Part shown: positions 6,483 through 12,743 of the stretch, piece by piece | Numbering within the stretch: position 1 is the stretch's first letter | How the letters are laid out: each line of letters opens with the position of its first letter | Origin: Gammaproteobacteria bacterium RIFCSPLOWO2_02_FULL_56_15 | GTDB lineage: Bacteria; Pseudomonadota; Gammaproteobacteria; Eutrophobiales; Eutrophobiaceae | Assembly (NCBI GenBank): GCA_001801825.1 | Contig: MGYR01000195.1 | Location: 3,566 to 16,592 of the forward strand | Length of the DNA stretch: 13,027 nt | Reading direction: 5' to 3' | Notes under the pieces: model-generated | The model's input: only the letters and a program-made list of their open reading frames with translations | Told to the model about the DNA's origin: nothing | Database searches by the model: none | Program-made: the position numbers and the translations under genes

Positions 6483-6555
6483 AGTAAGCAGTGCGCGGGA
6501 AAATCAACTTGCTGCGCCGCGCGGCGCAACATCGCTTACCGTTTACCGTTCACCA
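6483..6555. repeat. Degenerate 7-nt repeats and a 16-nt palindrome before fliQ
   Basis: The fliP-fliQ spacer contains AGTAAGC-AGTGCGC (6483-6496) and CTTACCG-TTTACCG-TTCACCA (6535-6555), both with a period of seven. Between them is a perfect palindrome TGCGCCGCGCGGCGCA (6513-6528). The second run ends at the AAGGA ribosome binding site of fliQ. The period matches a similar run before fliR. This looks like remnants of heptameric tandem repeats rather than a promoter; no good sigma-54, sigma-28 or sigma-70 match was seen here. Confidence 0.5.
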
Positions 6556-6567
6556 AGGATTTCTCCG

Positions 6568-6837
6568 ATGACTCCAGAAAGCGTGATGACCATTGGCCAG
6601 CAGGCCGTGGGAATCACCATCATGGTGTCCGCTCCTCTGCTGCTGGCTGCGCTGGTCGTCGGCCTTTTGGTGAGCATTTTCCAGGCGGCCACCCAGATCA
6701 ACGAAATGACGCTGTCGTTCATTCCCAAGCTGCTGGCGATGTTCGTAGTCATGGTCCTGGCGGGTCCCTGGATCCTCGACGTGTTGCTGGAATACATGCG
6801 GCAACTGTACGCCGGCATTCCCTGGATAGTGGGATAA
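6568..6837 (+). CDS. fliQ: Flagellar export gate protein FliQ
   Basis: FliQ is a small inner membrane protein; four copies wrap the FliP-FliR core of the export gate. The 89 residues match the family length and contain two membrane hairpin helices (about 16-39 and 51-73). Recognisable family text includes MTPESVMTIGQQA at the start, LLVSIFQAATQINEMTLSF (33-51) and PKLLAMFVVMVLAGPWIL. AAGGA at 6555-6559 lies 8 nt before the ATG, a good ribosome binding site. The gene stands 95 nt after fliP and 47 nt before fliR, so it is looser than the rest of the operon, with repeat-bearing spacers on both sides. Confidence 0.97.
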   Translation: MTPESVMTIGQQAVGITIMVSAPLLLAALVVGLLVSIFQAATQINEMTLSFIPKLLAMFVVMVLAGPWILDVLLEYMRQLYAGIPWIVG

Positions 6838-6840
6838 GGG

Positions 6841-6861
6841 CGTGACTCGTAATTCGTGGTT
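6841..6861. repeat. Degenerate heptamer repeat before fliR
   Basis: Three consecutive 7-mers, CGTGACT, CGTAATT and CGTGGTT, fill the start of the 47-nt fliQ-fliR spacer. The spacer then ends with CCGTTCACC (6875-6883), which also occurs in the fliP-fliQ spacer at 6546-6554. The two spacers flanking fliQ therefore share both the period and a 9-nt sequence. Confidence 0.5.
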
Positions 6862-6884
6862 CGCGCCAGTAACTCCGTTCACCG

Positions 6885-7679
6885 ATGATCAGCATCACCA
6901 CTGCAGAGTTGAACGCCCTGCTGGCCGCTTTCCTGTGGCCACTCACCCGGGTTCTCGCCCTGATCGCGAGCGCCCCGGTATTGGGCAACCCCAGCGTTCC
7001 GCTGCGGGTGAAAATCGGGCTCGCTCTGGTGATCACGCTGGCCGTGGCGCCGACCCTGGGACCGATGCCGCAGGTGGACCCCGGTTCCCTAGCCGGCCTG
7101 TTGATCCTGGCGCAACAGGTCATCATCGGTCTGGCGATGGGGTTTGCCATGCGCATCGTTTTCGTCGCCGTGGAAATGGCGGGAGAACTCGCCGGCCTGC
7201 AAATGGGCTTGGGTTTCGCGACTTTCTTCGATCCGCAAAACGCCGGCCATGTTCCGGTCGTGGGCCGGTTTCTGGGGTTGATCGCAATCTTGTTTTTTCT
7301 GGCCGTAAACGGCCATCTGCAAATGGTTTCCCTGCTATCCCAGAGCTTCAGCGCGTTGCCGATCGGCGCGGAAGCCTCGGCCACCACCGGCCTCAGGGCA
7401 CTGGTGTCCTGGGGGGGAGAAATTTTTGTCGCGGGCCTGCTGCTGTCGCTGCCATTGCTGGCTGCTTTGCTGATCACCAACCTTGCTCTGGGAATTCTGA
7501 CACGCGCCGCGCCGCAGTTGAATATTTTCGCCGTCGGCTTCCCACTCACCCTCGCGATCGGCCTGCTGGTGATGGGGCTCGCCCTGCCCTACTTCGCCCC
7601 GGTGCTGGAGCGCATGATGCAGAACGGTCTTCAGATGATGCTGCAGATTGCCGAACTCTCCCGTATTAATCCGCGCTGA
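6885..7679 (+). CDS. fliR: Flagellar export gate protein FliR
   Basis: FliR is the single-copy component of the FliP5Q4R1 export gate and is structurally like a fusion of FliP- and FliQ-type helices. The 264-residue product has the family length, multiple hydrophobic helices and the typical start ITTAELNALLAAFLWPLTRV. It also shows the GLAMGFAMRIVFVAVEMAGE block, followed by GLQMGLGFATFFDPQN, and the late segment PQLNIFAVGFPLTLAIGLLV. There is no clear Shine-Dalgarno before the ATG (CCGTTCACCG precedes it), so initiation may be weak or coupled to fliQ. A seven-G run at 7411-7417 is the longest homopolymer in the gene. It is the last gene of the fli operon here, and the next gene is convergent 42 nt away. 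Confidence 0.97.
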   Translation: MISITTAELNALLAAFLWPLTRVLALIASAPVLGNPSVPLRVKIGLALVITLAVAPTLGPMPQVDPGSLAGLLILAQQVIIGLAMGFAMRIVFVAVEMAGELAGLQMGLGFATFFDPQNAGHVPVVGRFLGLIAILFFLAVNGHLQMVSLLSQSFSALPIGAEASATTGLRALVSWGGEIFVAGLLLSLPLLAALLITNLALGILTRAAPQLNIFAVGFPLTLAIGLLVMGLALPYFAPVLERMMQNGLQMMLQIAELSRINPR

Positions 7680-7691
7680 CCCGGCCTGCGG

Positions 7692-7716
7692 TCCAGCGGC
7701 CGACCCATAAGCTGGA
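7692..7716. terminator. Weak hairpin at the convergent fliR / lipoprotein junction
   Basis: TCCAGC (7692-7697) pairs with GCTGGA (7711-7716) over a 13-nt loop in the 42-nt gap between the two convergent stop codons. No T-run follows on either strand. It is the only candidate for a shared transcription end between the two operons. Either termination is Rho-dependent or the transcripts overlap. Confidence 0.25.
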
Positions 7717-7721
7717 GCGGA

Positions 7722-8171
7722 CTATTTGACTTCAATGATCCCATGGGAAACCCGCTGAGCGATGGGAACGGTGGATTCCACGCCCTCACCGAATTCGAGC
7801 ACGGTGTATCCGGCGTAGCCGTTTTCCCTGACGATCTGCTCCGCCCGACGGTAGAAAACCTGCGTGGCCTCACCGTCCCCGCCGGTGGCAAAGCGTTTTT
7901 TGCGCAGCGAGATCCGGAACCGGTTTTCGCCGATGCGGGCCTCCTCGATCTGCCAGTTGGGGCTTAACGGATCCACCACAAAATAGATCACCACTCCCAA
8001 GGCCAGCGCCTCGGCGGGAATGCTCAACGACTTCGCTATGGCGATCGATTCGTTCGGAATGATAGGCCTGATGGTGTTCCCCGAACTATCGGCGCCCGAA
8101 GTGCCTTTGCTCGTAAAGCTGCCGCAACCGGCAAGGCCCAACAGAACCAGCAGGGTAATGTTGTGTTTCAT
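7722..8171 (-). CDS. Small uncharacterised lipoprotein at the end of the flgKL operon
   Basis: The function is not known to me. The 149-residue product begins with a lipoprotein signal peptide: MKHNITLLVLLGLAGC, with lipobox LAGC at 13-16 and Gly at +2, which favours the outer membrane. A Ser/Gly/Thr-rich linker (17-34) follows. A hydrophobic stretch (about 53-67, AEALALGVVIYFVVDP) may be buried or membrane-associated. A compact C-terminal domain then carries DPLSPNWQIEEARIG, the basic LRKKRFATGGDGEA (89-102) and AGYTVLEFGEGVES (120-133). I recall similar proteins in other betaproteobacteria but cannot check this. The ATG follows flgL by 15 nt with a GGGAGG site at suitable spacing, so it is probably co-transcribed with flgK and flgL. 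Intact reading frame and normal base composition argue that it is real. A role in flagella is inference from position only. Confidence 0.85.
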   Translation of the reverse strand: MKHNITLLVLLGLAGCGSFTSKGTSGADSSGNTIRPIIPNESIAIAKSLSIPAEALALGVVIYFVVDPLSPNWQIEEARIGENRFRISLRKKRFATGGDGEATQVFYRRAEQIVRENGYAGYTVLEFGEGVESTVPIAQRVSHGIIEVK

Positions 8172-8186
8172 CGCTGCGCCCTCCCG

Positions 8187-9395
8187 TCACACATAATCGA
8201 ACAGCGACAGGCCGGAAACTTTCACAAACGATTTCTGCGCCGCTTCGAGATACACCTGCTGCCGGCTAAGCTCGGAGAGCGCCCTCGCATAGTCCACGTC
8301 CTGCAGTTGCGACAGGGTTTGCTGATACTGCAGAGCGAGATCCTCGCCGGTGCTGTCCAAAGCATCAAGTTCCCGCAAGCGCGTGCCGACCGCAGCGCGG
8401 ACGCTGAGAATGTTGTCGAGGCCACGATCCAGGTTCAACAGCGCCGTATTCAGGCCGTTGGTGAGCCGGGTGCTGCCGGGCTGGCCGTTCCCCGGCGCCA
8501 CCACCACGGCAATCAAATCGCTGAGGGTCTTGAACAGGCTCTGGTTGGTGCTCGGCGCCACGGTGAACTGGTCGCCGTTGACGGGAACGCCCTGGATATC
8601 GAACTGGAGGCCGCCGAAACTGATCGTGCTGCCGCTGGTGTAAGGGTTGGCGGCCGACAGTGTGGCGGCAGTGGTGGTATCCACCACGTCATAAGTGGTG
8701 GCGCCGGCCGCGACCGTAAAAGTGATCTGATAATTGTGGCCGGTCAAACTCGCGGGCGCCACGACCGTACCGGGGCTGATTACTCCGCTCCCGGAATTCG
8801 CCGCGGCTGCCGCCGTCACGAACACGCCGTTGCCGTTCTTGATGCGTTCAAAGATGTCCGTGCCGGAATCGCTCACGGCAGTCCGGCGCGATGCGCTGAC
8901 CTGACTCAGGCGCTGCCCCTGGTCCCCGGAATACTGCGCACCGGTCGCCGTCTGCGTGAACGGCTTGGTGGTTCCCTGGTAACCCGAGAACAGATACTGT
9001 CCCGTGCCGTCGGTGCTATTCGCCAGACCGACCAATTCTTCGAGCCTGCTGCGCATCTCGGCTGCGAGACCCGCCCGGTCGTTATTCGTCAGGGTCGGAT
9101 TGCCGGCGTTCACGGTTGCCGTCCTCACGTCCTGGATCAGGTTCGTGACCCCCTGCAAGACGACCTCGGCCAATCCCAGGCTGCTTTTTGCGTTGTTGCG
9201 GTTTTCGGCATACTGGGCGTTGGTGGATTCGGCTTGCGTAACATCGAGGGCCCGCGCGGCCGCCACCGGGTCATCCGCCGGGGTCAGGATGCGCCTCCCG
9301 GTCGAGATCTGTTGCTGGGTCTTCAGCATACTCTCCTGCTGCTGCAGGATGGTACTTACGCCTTGTTCGTATATGGTGTTGGTGCTGACGCGCAT
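8187..9395 (-). CDS. flgL: Flagellar hook-associated protein 3, FlgL
   Basis: FlgL is the second junction protein between hook and filament. The 402-residue product is longer than the E. coli protein (317). The conserved N-terminal helices (MRVSTNTIYEQG, QISTGRRILTPADDPVAAAR, 1-50) and C-terminal helices (ELSRQQVYLEAAQKSFVKVS, 375-394, ending LSLFDYV) are flagellin-like and form the core. The extra length lies in a surface domain, with a module at about 199-284 (NSGSGVISPGTV to GDQFTVAPSTN) that resembles one in FlgK. I start at ATG 9393-9395 because AAGGA lies 7-8 nt ahead and the protein begins MRVST; an upstream in-frame ATG at 9449 would lie inside flgK and add 18 unrelated residues. It follows flgK by 10 nt. 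Confidence 0.97.
   Translation of the reverse strand: MRVSTNTIYEQGVSTILQQQESMLKTQQQISTGRRILTPADDPVAAARALDVTQAESTNAQYAENRNNAKSSLGLAEVVLQGVTNLIQDVRTATVNAGNPTLTNNDRAGLAAEMRSRLEELVGLANSTDGTGQYLFSGYQGTTKPFTQTATGAQYSGDQGQRLSQVSASRRTAVSDSGTDIFERIKNGNGVFVTAAAAANSGSGVISPGTVVAPASLTGHNYQITFTVAAGATTYDVVDTTTAATLSAANPYTSGSTISFGGLQFDIQGVPVNGDQFTVAPSTNQSLFKTLSDLIAVVVAPGNGQPGSTRLTNGLNTALLNLDRGLDNILSVRAAVGTRLRELDALDSTGEDLALQYQQTLSQLQDVDYARALSELSRQQVYLEAAQKSFVKVSGLSLFDYV
8544..8801 (-). other. Surface-domain module of FlgL shared with FlgK
   Basis: Residues 199-284 of FlgL (NSGSGVISPGTV, then QITFTVAAG, YTSGSTISFGG, IQGVPVNGDQFTVAPSTN) line up with FlgK residues 447-531 (NSGSGTISAGTV, TLTFHVPYD, YTPGADVSIHG, ISGNLAAGDSFTVGPNSN). 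Order and spacing are preserved, suggesting a common domain inserted in both junction proteins. Confidence 0.6.
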
Positions 9396-9405
9396 GGCAT
9401 GGTCC

Positions 9406-11328
9406 TTATTTTCCGAGACTGAGCAGAGTATCAAACAACGTGCTGGCAATCTGCATCACCTTGCCGGATGCCTGGTATGCCTGTTGGTAGCGCAACAGGT
9501 TGGCCGCCTCTTCATCCAGGTTAACGCCTGACAGCGACTGCTGCGCCCGTTCGCTCTGCGCCACCAGGTTCGCCTGCGCCTTGCTGGTGACCTCCAGTTC
9601 GCGGGTCTGGTTGCCGATCTGGCTCACCAACTGCCCGTAGGCCGACTGGTAGGATGCGGTGCCGCCGATCAGCGTATTTTGCGTCTGCAGGCTGCCCAAC
9701 AGAAGCGCGTTGCGGTTATCGGAAGTGCCATTGCTGTTGGGCCCAACGGTGAACGAGTCTCCTGCTGCCAGGTTGCCGCTGATTTGCACCGTCCAGCCAT
9801 GAATGCTGACGTCAGCGCCCGGAGTGTAGGTTTGATTCATTGCGGGCAGGCCGGCCCCCCCCCCGGTGGCATCAAACTGACCGTCGTATGGCACATGGAA
9901 AGTAAGCGTGACGGGTTGTTGCAGATCGACATTGATCGGCGGTGGCGGATTGACGGTGCCGGCGCTGATCGTTCCCGATCCAGAATTGGTCAGTGCGGCG
10001 GCGGTGCGTATCGGCGCTGCGGCGGCGATTTTCGCGGTATCGCTGATGGCAACGGCAATATCCCGGGCGCCGTTGCGGGTGGGCTGGATCGCGAAGCTTT
10101 CATTGGCGTTGATGGTAGCCCCGGTGATGCTGATGCCGTCAAGGGTCAGAGGAGAAGCTCCCGATGGCAGCACGGTGGTGCTCACGGAAATATTGTCCGC
10201 CAGCCGAGTCAATGTGTAGTTAGTGCCGTCGAAACCGAATTGGTAGTCGCTGGTGGTAAGCGCGCCCGCATTGCTGATGCCGGCGACAATGTTTGAAGCC
10301 GGGTTATTTCCTTTAGCCGAAATCACGCTCGGGACCGGGACGTTAAACAAATTGCCGCCGATGGCGCCGTTCAGGTCCTGCCCCAACCGGTGCTGATCGT
10401 TGAAGGTCTGCGCCAAGCCAATCGCAATGCGGCCGAGGGCGTTTTGAGCGCCGTCCAGCGTGCCGTTGCGGAATGCCAGATATCCGCCCAGAGTCCCTCC
10501 CTGCAGATCGCCCTCCGGAATCAGAATGGCGTTGCCGCCGGACACGTAGCCGATCATGGTCCTCGCGGGATCAGCAGGCGAGGCCGTCGCCTTCAGGGTC
10601 AGCGTCTGCGTCCCCACCACCAGTGCCTGGCCATTGCCGATAAAGATGTTGTAGCTGCCGTCGCTCTGCCGCACGACTGAGGTGTTGATTTCCCGGTTAA
10701 GCTGGGCCACCAACGCATCGCGCTGGTCCAACAGGTCGTTCGGCGGCTGCCCGCTCGCCGCACCCCCGGCGAGCATGATATTCTGGTTCAGAGCGGCAAT
10801 CTGCTGCGCCAGCGAATTGATCCCGGTGACGCTGCTCGCGATCTGGCTGTTGATACCGTTGCGGATTTCCGAATAACGCTGGTTCAACTCCTGGAACCTG
10901 GCAACCAGCGATTGCGCGTTGCTCAACAACGCCTGTCGCGACGGCACCGATCCGGGATTGGCAGCGACATCCTGCACTCCCCTGAAAAAGCTTTGCAACG
11001 CCGGGGACAGACCGGAGCTCGGGTCACCGAGCATGTTATCGAGTTGCTTGATTTGGGTGTAATAGCCGTCGAGCTGACTGCTCTGGGTCTGCGCCTGTAA
11101 TACCTGGCTGGAGAGGAACTGGCTGTAGACGCGCGCCACAGTGGAAACCTGCACGCCCTGCCCGATAAAACCGGCGCCGGTCAACTGGGGAATGTTGCTG
11201 GCTTGGACGATTTGCTGGCGGTTGTAGCCCGGCGTGCTGGCATTGCTAATGTTGTGACTGGTGGTCAGCAGACCCGCCTGGGCTGCGTTAAGTCCGGTGA
11301 GACCGATGCCGAAGATACTGTTTCCCAC
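9406..11328 (-). CDS. flgK: Flagellar hook-associated protein 1, FlgK
   Basis: FlgK is the first hook-filament junction protein and is needed for filament growth. The 640-residue product exceeds the E. coli length (547). The N-terminal flagellar rod motif is clear (NAAQAGLLTTSHNISNASTPGYNRQQ, within 14-39). A helical region follows (80-215), then beta-rich surface domains (about 220-545), and the C-terminal helices end NLLRYQQAYQASGKVMQIAS (610-629) and LFDTLLSLGK. Residues 447-531 resemble a module in FlgL. The start is GTG at 11326-11328 with GAAGGAA about 9 nt ahead. Codons 489-492 contain a ten-G run, a potential slippage site. A sigma-28-like promoter lies upstream in the 111-nt gap after flgJ. 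It is followed by flgL after 10 nt. Confidence 0.97.
   Translation of the reverse strand: MGNSIFGIGLTGLNAAQAGLLTTSHNISNASTPGYNRQQIVQASNIPQLTGAGFIGQGVQVSTVARVYSQFLSSQVLQAQTQSSQLDGYYTQIKQLDNMLGDPSSGLSPALQSFFRGVQDVAANPGSVPSRQALLSNAQSLVARFQELNQRYSEIRNGINSQIASSVTGINSLAQQIAALNQNIMLAGGAASGQPPNDLLDQRDALVAQLNREINTSVVRQSDGSYNIFIGNGQALVVGTQTLTLKATASPADPARTMIGYVSGGNAILIPEGDLQGGTLGGYLAFRNGTLDGAQNALGRIAIGLAQTFNDQHRLGQDLNGAIGGNLFNVPVPSVISAKGNNPASNIVAGISNAGALTTSDYQFGFDGTNYTLTRLADNISVSTTVLPSGASPLTLDGISITGATINANESFAIQPTRNGARDIAVAISDTAKIAAAAPIRTAAALTNSGSGTISAGTVNPPPPINVDLQQPVTLTFHVPYDGQFDATGGGAGLPAMNQTYTPGADVSIHGWTVQISGNLAAGDSFTVGPNSNGTSDNRNALLLGSLQTQNTLIGGTASYQSAYGQLVSQIGNQTRELEVTSKAQANLVAQSERAQQSLSGVNLDEEAANLLRYQQAYQASGKVMQIASTLFDTLLSLGK
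9736..9990 (-). other. Surface-domain module of FlgK shared with FlgL
   Basis: This segment encodes FlgK residues 447-531, the counterpart of FlgL 199-284. A second, weaker relative may lie just before it in FlgK at about 397-422 (DGISITGATINANESFAIQP), which ends in the same pattern of a short strand, a polar turn and a final strand with a Pro. The ten-G tract lies inside this module. Confidence 0.5.
9855..9864 (-). repeat. Ten-base poly-G tract (coding strand) inside flgK
   Basis: Ten consecutive C on the plus strand read as GGG GGG GGG G in the flgK frame (codons 489-492, Gly-Gly-Gly-Ala). It is the longest homopolymer in the window. With nine G the frame reaches TGA nine codons after the tract begins. 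With eleven G it reaches TGA about 17 codons after the tract begins. Either truncated protein would lose the last ~150 residues, including the C-terminal helix needed for assembly. Confidence 0.9.
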
Positions 11329-11382
11329 TGTTAAATTCCTTCGTAATCCGTCACCGCAAGACCTTTTCTGTCGGACAGCGTT

Positions 11383-11409
11383 GTAACGGCAAAAAAACCG
11401 AAATATTGA
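11383..11409 (-). promoter_or_regulatory. Putative sigma-28 (FliA) promoter ahead of flgK
   Basis: On the minus strand the flgJ-flgK gap contains TCAA (11406-11409), a 15-nt spacer and GCCGTTAC (11383-11390). This compares with the FliA consensus TAAA/TCAA-N15-GCCGATAA: 6 of 8 in the -10 box and correct spacing. Transcription would start near 11376, about 48 nt before the flgK GTG. flgKL are late genes under FliA in several species, which fits. An 11-nt palindrome CTGTCGGACAG (11368-11378) sits at the predicted start. Confidence 0.45.
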
Positions 11410-11439
11410 ATCAAAGCCAGCGCTTCAAATCGGCCGTCG

Positions 11440-12738
11440 TCAGGCCTTCAGCGCGAGGCTCTCGCGCAACACATTCCCATTCACAATCCGCATCAGCTTG
11501 CCCGCATAGATCGGGTCGGTGGCGTACCCCGCCCGCTGCAGGCCGCGCGCAAAACCGCCCGCATCCTGCTGTTGCAGCACGGCGGCATAACGGGGGTTAT
11601 TGATCAGCAGATTCGCGTAATCCCGGAACCCCTCAGCGTAAGAGCCGTAGGCCCGGAATTTTTCCATCGTCTTATGGGGCACACCGTTGACGTATTCGGT
11701 GGTGATCTTCTCGACTACCGGACCCGACCAGTTGCCGCCGGCCTTAATGCCGAACACGTTGAAGCTTGGTTTGCCGTCAGCGCGGCGGATCTCGTGCTTC
11801 CCCCATCCGGACTCCAGTGCCGCCTGAGCCACCACGAGGTGCGCGGGGATCCCTGTAGCCTGGCTTGCCGCCCGAGCATGGGGCCAAACCCTGTTCACGA
11901 AATCTCGGGGCGACAGCGAGACGGAAGCGCCAGTCTGTGACACCGGGGTAGTGTATGCCACCGCAGTTGCTGCCGCCGGCGTGGATGGCTTCCGCACATC
12001 GGGAACCACAGAGGGGGTCAATTGCCTGACCACGATATCGGTAAGGCCGATGCCTTGCGCCGGCAGCCCCTGCGCCAACTCCTGGTCCAGCATCGAGGCA
12101 AGAGACTCGAGACGCTCGCTGTCGAACAAGTCGTCTTCGCGAGTCGCTTCCGGGGATGTCGCCGGGACAAAATCGTCGGATTGCGGCGCCGGGGCGATAT
12201 CTTCTGCTGACCCTGTCGGCACTGCGGATGACGGCTGCCCGTTCGGGACCGCCGGGCGGGGCAACTGCCTGGCCATGGTATCGGACAGCCCCAGACCACG
12301 CGCCGCCGGCTCGCGGCCGGTCGCCCCTGCGCCGTTCGGAACAGTGGGGCGGGGCAACTGCCTGACCATGGTATCGGACAGACCGAGGCCGCCTGCCGCC
12401 GGTGCGCTGTCGGATGACCGCCGCCCGTTCGGTACCGCGGAGCCGGATAATTGCCTGATCAGGATATCGGCAAGGCCGATACCCTTTGTCGAGAGACTCT
12501 GTGACAACTGCTGGTCCAGCATCGAAGTGTAGAAACGCGTTTGCTCGCTGTCGAACACGCCGTCTTTGGGGGTCGCCTCACGCATGCTCTTCAGCAGCAT
12601 ATTCATGAACAGCGCTTCGAACTGTTGCGCAGCCGCTTTCAGCGCCTGATCCGGGTGTGTCCTCGCTTGCAGGCGCAACTTGTCAACGCTTTGCCCGTCG
12701 ATCGCCAGCCTGCCTGCGATGTCGAATGAATTAATCAT
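11440..12738 (-). CDS. flgJ: Rod-cap / peptidoglycan hydrolase FlgJ with expanded linker
   Basis: FlgJ caps the growing rod and opens the peptidoglycan for it. The N-terminal rod-cap domain spans about 1-98 (LAIDGQSVDKLRLQA, AAAQQFEALFMNMLLKSMRE, FDSEQTRFYTSMLDQQLSQ). The C-terminal hydrolase domain (GH73 type, about 276-432) shows LVVAQAALESGWGKHEI with the presumed catalytic Glu309, then FNVFGIKAGGNWSG, YGSYAEGFRDYANLLINNPRY and GYATDPIYAGKLMRI. At 432 residues it is much longer than the E. coli protein (313). The excess lies in the linker (about 99-275), which holds three further copies of the last rod-cap helix. The ATG is 5 nt after flgI with only AGG adjoining it, so coupling is likely. 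Confidence 0.97.
   Translation of the reverse strand: MINSFDIAGRLAIDGQSVDKLRLQARTHPDQALKAAAQQFEALFMNMLLKSMREATPKDGVFDSEQTRFYTSMLDQQLSQSLSTKGIGLADILIRQLSGSAVPNGRRSSDSAPAAGGLGLSDTMVRQLPRPTVPNGAGATGREPAARGLGLSDTMARQLPRPAVPNGQPSSAVPTGSAEDIAPAPQSDDFVPATSPEATREDDLFDSERLESLASMLDQELAQGLPAQGIGLTDIVVRQLTPSVVPDVRKPSTPAAATAVAYTTPVSQTGASVSLSPRDFVNRVWPHARAASQATGIPAHLVVAQAALESGWGKHEIRRADGKPSFNVFGIKAGGNWSGPVVEKITTEYVNGVPHKTMEKFRAYGSYAEGFRDYANLLINNPRYAAVLQQQDAGGFARGLQRAGYATDPIYAGKLMRIVNGNVLRESLALKA
11998..12483 (-). repeat. Repeated GxGLxDxxxRQL units in the FlgJ linker
   Basis: Four copies are visible in the protein: GIGLADILIRQL at 86-97 (the native end of the rod-cap domain), GLGLSDTMVRQL at 117-128, GLGLSDTMARQL at 148-159 and GIGLTDIVVRQL at 229-240. 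Each is followed by a short Pro-rich tail ending VPNG or VPD. Copies 1 to 3 repeat at exactly 31 residues (93 bp). Copies 2 and 3 share about 35 nt with one mismatch (plus strand from 12254 and from 12347), so that duplication is recent. Copy 4 belongs to a longer duplication: FDSERLESLASMLDQELAQG (205-224) mirrors FDSEQTRFYTSMLDQQLSQS (62-81). Confidence 0.9.
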
Positions 12739-12743
12739 CCTGT

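Noticed and set aside
6497..6512. Possible sigma-54 promoter in the fliP-fliQ spacer
   Set aside because: The GG-to-GC distance is one base too long and there is no TGGC, so it fails the strict phasing.
7411..7417. Seven-G run in fliR as a second phase-variation tract
   Set aside because: Seven G, partly forced by Trp-Gly-Gly codons, is short for slippage in a GC-rich genome; the ten-G run in flgK is a much stronger case.
8163..9422. 419-codon open frame on the plus strand, antisense to flgL
   Set aside because: It is the shadow of flgL. Its product is rich in Arg, Gly and His with no recognisable domain, while the minus strand encodes an unmistakable FlgL.
11391..11397. T7 run on the minus strand after flgJ as an intrinsic terminator
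   Set aside because: No stable stem precedes it; the run lies in the spacer of the sigma-28-like promoter instead.
11951..12532. 193-codon plus-strand frame with repeated CLTMVSDRPRP phrases
   Set aside because: The repeats are the antisense image of the FlgJ linker repeats.
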